NCBI GenBank assembly: GCA_002633005.1
Contig: NMRA01001059.1
Coordinates: 14,121-62,222, forward strand
Length of the DNA stretch: 48,102 nt
Reading direction: 5' to 3'
DNA from: Phoronis australis
Taxonomy: Eukaryota; Phoronida; Phoronidae
Both the position numbers and the translations under genes were made by a program. The notes beneath the pieces are model-generated. The model ran no database searches. It was not told where the DNA came from and worked only from the letters and a program-made list of their open reading frames with translations. Of this stretch, positions 44,363 through 48,102 are shown in pieces. Numbering within the stretch: position 1 is the stretch's first letter; each line of letters begins with the position of its first letter.

Positions 44363-45240
44363 CAATAGCCCTTATCACTCAATATAGGTTCACCACAACA
44401 TCACTCAAGCAATGTACTCTCCCAAGAACTAGGTGGTAGTGGCAGATTTGAAACAAAAGCTACATTTGATTGTGTTTCTTGTAAATGAAGTATATTTCAT
44501 CACTGGGGAATATGCGAGGGTGTCCCAGAACTTTTGAGTGCGGGTTGGGCAATCTACATGCCTGTAAACTCGATCGAGCCATTCAGCTAAAAACAACTTG
44601 GGTGGTAATTGAATTTCTATAGCCTGGCCATATATTGCTGACACTCAGAAAATGTCACCTCCACTGACTCTGACTTGGGATCTCTCAGAGTCTATAGAAA
44701 TAATCACCTTGGCATGACCGCACAGAAGCACTTGCGACATTGTGGAATCCATGTTCCTGTCACCTCTTAGACCACAGTCTTGAACTTTCCAGAATCTACC
44801 CAATTATTCTACAAACACATATGCTCTAGAATGTTCCAAACCACTTGTTCTATATTAGTCACTAATATGCTAGAATATGTTAGAATGTTGTCTAGTATGC
44901 TATTGTAAACAGCTTACATCATCACTTGACCTCATGGGTCATGTCAAACAAGCGTGATCTTCTAGTAAACAAATAGAGAATAGCAAAATAAGACGTATAG
45001 AAATAAAACAAATGTCAGTCTTCTTCAGACCCTTTGTTTGCCATTGCTCTCCTCTGTACAAAATGGTGGTTTGAATTGTAGATCACTAAAGATTATTTCA
45101 GGGATAGCAACTTCAAGTAAAATTACATCTCAAACATTATGTTCTGATCATGTAATTTTGTAGCAAAAGCATAGGCTTTTTTATTATGAAATGTGGGAAT
45201 TATTTTTGTTTCTATTGTTATTGTAATTTCAGCCAAATGT
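44363..45240. other. Intron sequence without recognisable features
   Basis: AT-rich; nothing recognised. Confidence 0.5.
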
Positions 45241-45246
45241 AAAACG

Positions 45247-45327
45247 CGCTTCCTCTCCCTCCCTTGCTCTACACCGGCCTCTCTATCTCTCTTCAACCTT
45301 CCCGAGTCCCTTCCCTCTTCTCTCTGA
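45247..45327. repeat. Long polypyrimidine tract
   Basis: About 80 bases, mostly C and T (CTTCCTCTCCCTCCCTTGCT and on), about 200 bp before the lectin exon acceptor. Confidence 0.8.
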
Positions 45328-45524
45328 ATTCAAATTTAAAATGATTGTTCCTGATATTTCTTCAGACTTGGCATTGACTTCTATGTTACCAAAATGTGTT
45401 TTACATGGTTAACTGCTAATTCATATTTCTCTATGCTTAATGACCATTCTTGTCAAAGACATTGTCTCCTCAGTTTTGTTGTTTCCCTAAAAATAACTTC
45501 TGTATTATTGTGGTTTTATTTCAG

Positions 45525-45728
45525 TGAATATCGCTGCTAACAAACCAACTCAACAGTCCAGCACATATGCTGGTTCCACATCTTCAAAAGCTGTGGATGG
45601 AGACCTGAGACAACACTACACCCACTGTGCTAACACACTTGTTGAGAAGGACCCCTGGTGGAGAGTTGACCTGTTAGCTGTGTACTCTATTTCTGATGTT
45701 ACTATAGTGAACCGAGATGACTGTTGTG
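45525..45728 (+). CDS. Gene 2 second coding exon: F-type (fucolectin) lectin domain, N-terminal two thirds
   Basis: Phase 1-1 exon. It encodes VNIAANKPTQQSSTYAGSTS, SKAVDGDLRQHYTHC, DPWWRVDLLAVYSISDVTI and VNRDDCC, closely matching the F-type lectin core (N-x-A...PWWRVDL...V-x-I-x-NR-x-DCC). The domain binds fucose in known members and is extracellular. The Arg and Asp of the RxD part of the sugar motif are present, but the conserved His (27 residues before that Arg) is Asn here, in CANT. The rest of the domain (second Arg) is in an exon beyond the window or unseen. Acceptor TTATTTCAG, donor GGTAAAT. Confidence 0.9.
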
Positions 45729-46999
45729 GTAAATTTTACCTTCATTTGAAATAATTTGATGAAGTCACAATTCACTAAAACTAATTTTTATATACCGACT
45801 TAGAGTTGCTATAAATGTGTATTCATAAAAAATAAGTTGTGATTTAGTGTAATGGTGTGGGTCATGAAATTGGTCTCACATTGTTCCTTACTCAAATTAG
45901 AGCTGATAGCTGGACTTGACCAGTCAGGTCATTGGTTCAGATCAGGCTCAACAAGTTTGTACCATTAGGGTGTTCTCCTGTTCAGTGACTAGGTAATGAT
46001 ATTATCTAGCTCCTTGGTTTACTGCCGAGCACAGTCTTTTGTCTGGTATGACAACATGCAGGCCAATTATCTACCAAGCTTATTACCGACCACATGTGAA
46101 CACAGTCAAACCCAGTGCGTTGGTACGTTCGGACAGAATAGATTGTTTTAACTTCTGTTGTATTTGGGGTGATTTTGGTCATTCAAAACCTAAACATAAT
46201 CAGCATTTGACGAGGAATTCAGAAATGCTATTGCCTTATGTTCAAACATTAAACAGCTAACTCAACTTTATTTTTAACAGCACAGCCCAGTCATGCTAGA
46301 TAGGATCTTATGCGAGATTAGCGCAATTATCGAACAAAAGAGAGCTGGCCCTCCCACCATAAATGCCAGAATGTACTTAATCATTCAGTACAGGCTACAG
46401 TGGTCATCCGCCCAACTTGTTGTTGTGGTATACAACCGAACAAGTTGAACTCAACGGGAGAATGCCATACTTCTACCAGTTGCCTTGTCTTAGCCGTCAA
46501 TTTTATGCATGAAACATGTCTGGTCACATTAACATTCTGGGAGCTCTTTACATGCTATGAAACTAAAGCAGGGCAGAGGATTGGTTTTATTTTACATTAA
46601 AAATTAACACATGTATGATCACAGTTATTTGAAATTAGGCCTGACTAGGACCTTGTAAAGTCTTGGTGATTTTATACCGCTAGGTGACGTTCTTTGACTA
46701 AACAATGGGCAGACACCCAAGGATTAGTCTTAACTTTTCTAATCTTGTCAACTGACTGTACTTCGGGAGCAAGTTTTCTGTTATACAGAATTTGTTAAAT
46801 GCACGACACTTTTCATTTTTCATAGTCTTTATTCCATTATATTTGTACTTTCGGAACAAAACTCTACTCTCAACTGAACATAGATACAGTAACTGACCTA
46901 GCGACATATTTAAAAGACACACGATATTTCGAAACACTTGTTTCATTCTCAAGTGAAGATAAAATGACGCAGTAATGCCACCNATACTGCAAAGAATGA
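45729..46999 (+). other. Intron sequence of gene 2
   Basis: Contains the dispersed repeat at 45965-46310 and a single N at 46983. The part near 46600-46999 is probably the 3' region of the antisense Penelope-like element. No further lectin exon is recognisable. Confidence 0.5.
45965..46310 (+). repeat. Interspersed repeat, plus-strand copy
   Basis: Contains GCACAGTCTTTTGTCTGGTA, AGGCCAATTATCTACCAAGC, CGACCACATGTGAACACAGT and AGCACAGCCCAGTCATG. Same order as the reverse complement of 29400-29790, roughly 80% similar by eye. Confidence 0.75.
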
Positions 47000-47671
47000 C
47001 TAAAGAATTAGGGTAACAGGAAAGTCACGCAAACAAGTGTAACGTGCGGCGCGACCCTGCTGCTCATTCAAAACAGGCTTCTCAAAAGCAATTAAAAGGG
47101 ACTCCAATACTTTCAAACGCAGCCCATCTTGCTCCATGTAGCGAATTGACGTGTTTTCCACAATTTCTTGACGGGTGATTTTACGTTCGTGGTATTGCAG
47201 AAAATGATCTTGAATGGCGCCATTTTGAAGATGCATGGATAACCTACGAGACAGACTGCAAACCGTTTGACCAATGTAACATTGTTTGACGTTTGAACGA
47301 AGACATTCGTTCATAGGGCATACAAATTCATAAACAACACTACACTGGCGGACTTTCGCTTTAGAAATGTTATTTTTCATGACCAAGTTGGAGGACTTCC
47401 TATTCCGATAATAAATAATAACATCAAGGTAATCATCAAGCTTACAAACTTTAGCATTGTCCCTTATGATTTTCTTAATGGCGTGTTCGTCCTGGAGGTA
47501 ATTATTAGACATGACATTTTTGTAAAATATCTTTTTGGTGACACCAGTCCGATGTGCAGGGACTTCATAGCTAATTCTGAATACAAATCGCTTAATATGG
47601 AAATCCACAAAAGCATTGGTATACCGATTATTCACCACTGTTTGTCTTATGCGATCTACCTCTTGATTGAA
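47000..47671 (-). pseudogene. Penelope-like linker and GIY-YIG endonuclease
   Basis: Same frame as the RT. Contains FVFRISYEVPAHRTGVTKKI, a connector, CSVVYEFVCPMNECLR, KQCYIGQTVCSLSRRLSMH and ESLLIAFEKPVLNEQQG. VVYEF...CYIGQT is the GIY-YIG core, with the Arg of SRRL, the Glu of LESLLI and the Asn of VLN at expected places. The Cys pair (CPMNEC) is as in Penelope endonucleases. The endonuclease itself is uninterrupted; the only break seen is the upstream TAG. Confidence 0.92.
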
Positions 47672-48102
47672 CTATAGCCAGTTGGACGACATCGAATACG
47701 CCCTCTTTAGGAAGTTGACCACAACAGCGACCTTATACCGCTCAGGGCACTCACTTTTGGCGTGAAGACAGAAACCTTTATCAGTAGGCTTGTGGTAAAC
47801 TGATGTAGAAAATTCAGATGGAGAATGGTTCACAAGAACGTCCAAAAACGGCATCTTGTCATTTACAGGAAGCTCGTGGGTAAACTTCAATACAGAGTGA
47901 CGCTCAAGTTCATCACATACTGATAACAAGTCATCAAAGGCACAATAAACAAAAATATCATCTACATAACGTACATAGATAGGAATACCAACAATCACAT
48001 TGCTATCCCTTTTTTCCACTTCAGATATATAAAATTCCGAGAAAGTGGGACCCAGAGGAGAGCCCATGCTCACACCATCTTTTTGCAAAAACAATTTCCC
48101 AT
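47672..48102 (-). pseudogene. Penelope-like reverse transcriptase (partial)
   Basis: FLQKDGVSMGSPLGPTFSEF, then PIYVRYVDDIFVYC (YVDD at about 47957-47968), then KMPFLDVLVNHS, VYHKPTDKGFCLHAKSECPE. These are RT motifs 4 to 7 in the Penelope pattern (GSPLGP, YVDD, FLDV). A TAG at 47672 stops the frame, but the same frame goes on at once with FNQEVDRIRQTVVNNRY into the next part. Confidence 0.93.

Larger units (their letters stand above)
37939..45524 (+). other. 7.6-kb first intron of gene 2
   Basis: The interval carries an antisense LINE, the second CGACACATTT element, hairpin repeats and simple repeats listed separately. 37939-39740 has no feature I recognise: several short minus-strand open frames (38424-38675, 38714-38965, 39157-39441, 39260-39472) show no convincing similarity. 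Confidence 0.6.
47000..48102 (-). mobile_element. Penelope-like retroelement, 3' coding half, antisense, continues past right edge
   Basis: On the minus strand a reverse transcriptase with a YVDD box is followed by a GIY-YIG endonuclease, the order that defines endonuclease-bearing Penelope-like elements. One in-frame stop interrupts it. Its 5' part lies outside the window. It lies in a gene 2 intron in opposite orientation to the gene. Confidence 0.92.

Noticed and set aside
1-48102. CRISPR arrays, operons, riboswitches, rRNA or intact tRNA genes
   Set aside because: Looked for and not seen; the tandem arrays lack CRISPR spacer structure, and the genes have eukaryotic introns.

Overview
This window looks like animal nuclear DNA from a draft assembly of a marine invertebrate. 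The evidence is GT-AG introns with consistent phases, AT-rich introns full of transposons, an N gap, a receptor tyrosine phosphatase gene with animal-type domains, and an F-type lectin exon. I cannot name the species. Amphioxus, hemichordate, echinoderm or a lophotrochozoan are all possible.

Gene 1 (about 111-29936, + strand) is the 3' part of a receptor-type protein tyrosine phosphatase (RPTP). I place 19 coding exons. They join in frame with no stop and give about 827 visible residues. In order they encode the end of one fibronectin III domain, a membrane-proximal FN3 domain with an RRKR furin-like site, an acidic juxtamembrane and wedge exon, a complete catalytic PTP domain (D1: [17 protein letters not shown]), and a degenerate second PTP domain (D2: WPK instead of WPD, HCLNGAERSG). 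The protein ends in YSNFK and a stop. No transmembrane exon was found; it should lie in the 5.3 kb intron at 5120-10401. The 5' exons lie outside the window.

Gene 2 starts 7.9 kb downstream on the same strand. A signal-peptide exon (37884-37938, possibly from 37839) has a phase-1 donor that joins in frame to an F-type (fucolectin) lectin exon at 45525-45728. The remaining exons lie beyond the window. This head-to-tail arrangement raises the possibility that both genes belong to a cluster of lectin-bearing receptors.

The rest is mobile and repetitive DNA: a 2.46 kb terminal-inverted-repeat element (1401-3858); a TTAA-flanked Kolobok-like element with a broken THAP domain (6423-8098); a TTAA-flanked piggyBac-like MITE (10708-11305); four copies of an unusual noncoding repeat built from ~150-bp units ending in CCTAGTGGC; two copies of a GC-rich inverted-repeat family (32456-33405, 42690-43250); a tRNA-derived SINE head (33914-33966); a decayed non-LTR retrotransposon in antisense (about 39745-42090); a Penelope-like element with GIY-YIG endonuclease in antisense at the right edge (47000-48102); and many minisatellites.

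Assembly note: the 643-N gap at 18601-19243 is flanked by two near-identical 401-bp copies. It is almost certainly a false gap between overlapping contigs, and it duplicates the WPD-loop exon.
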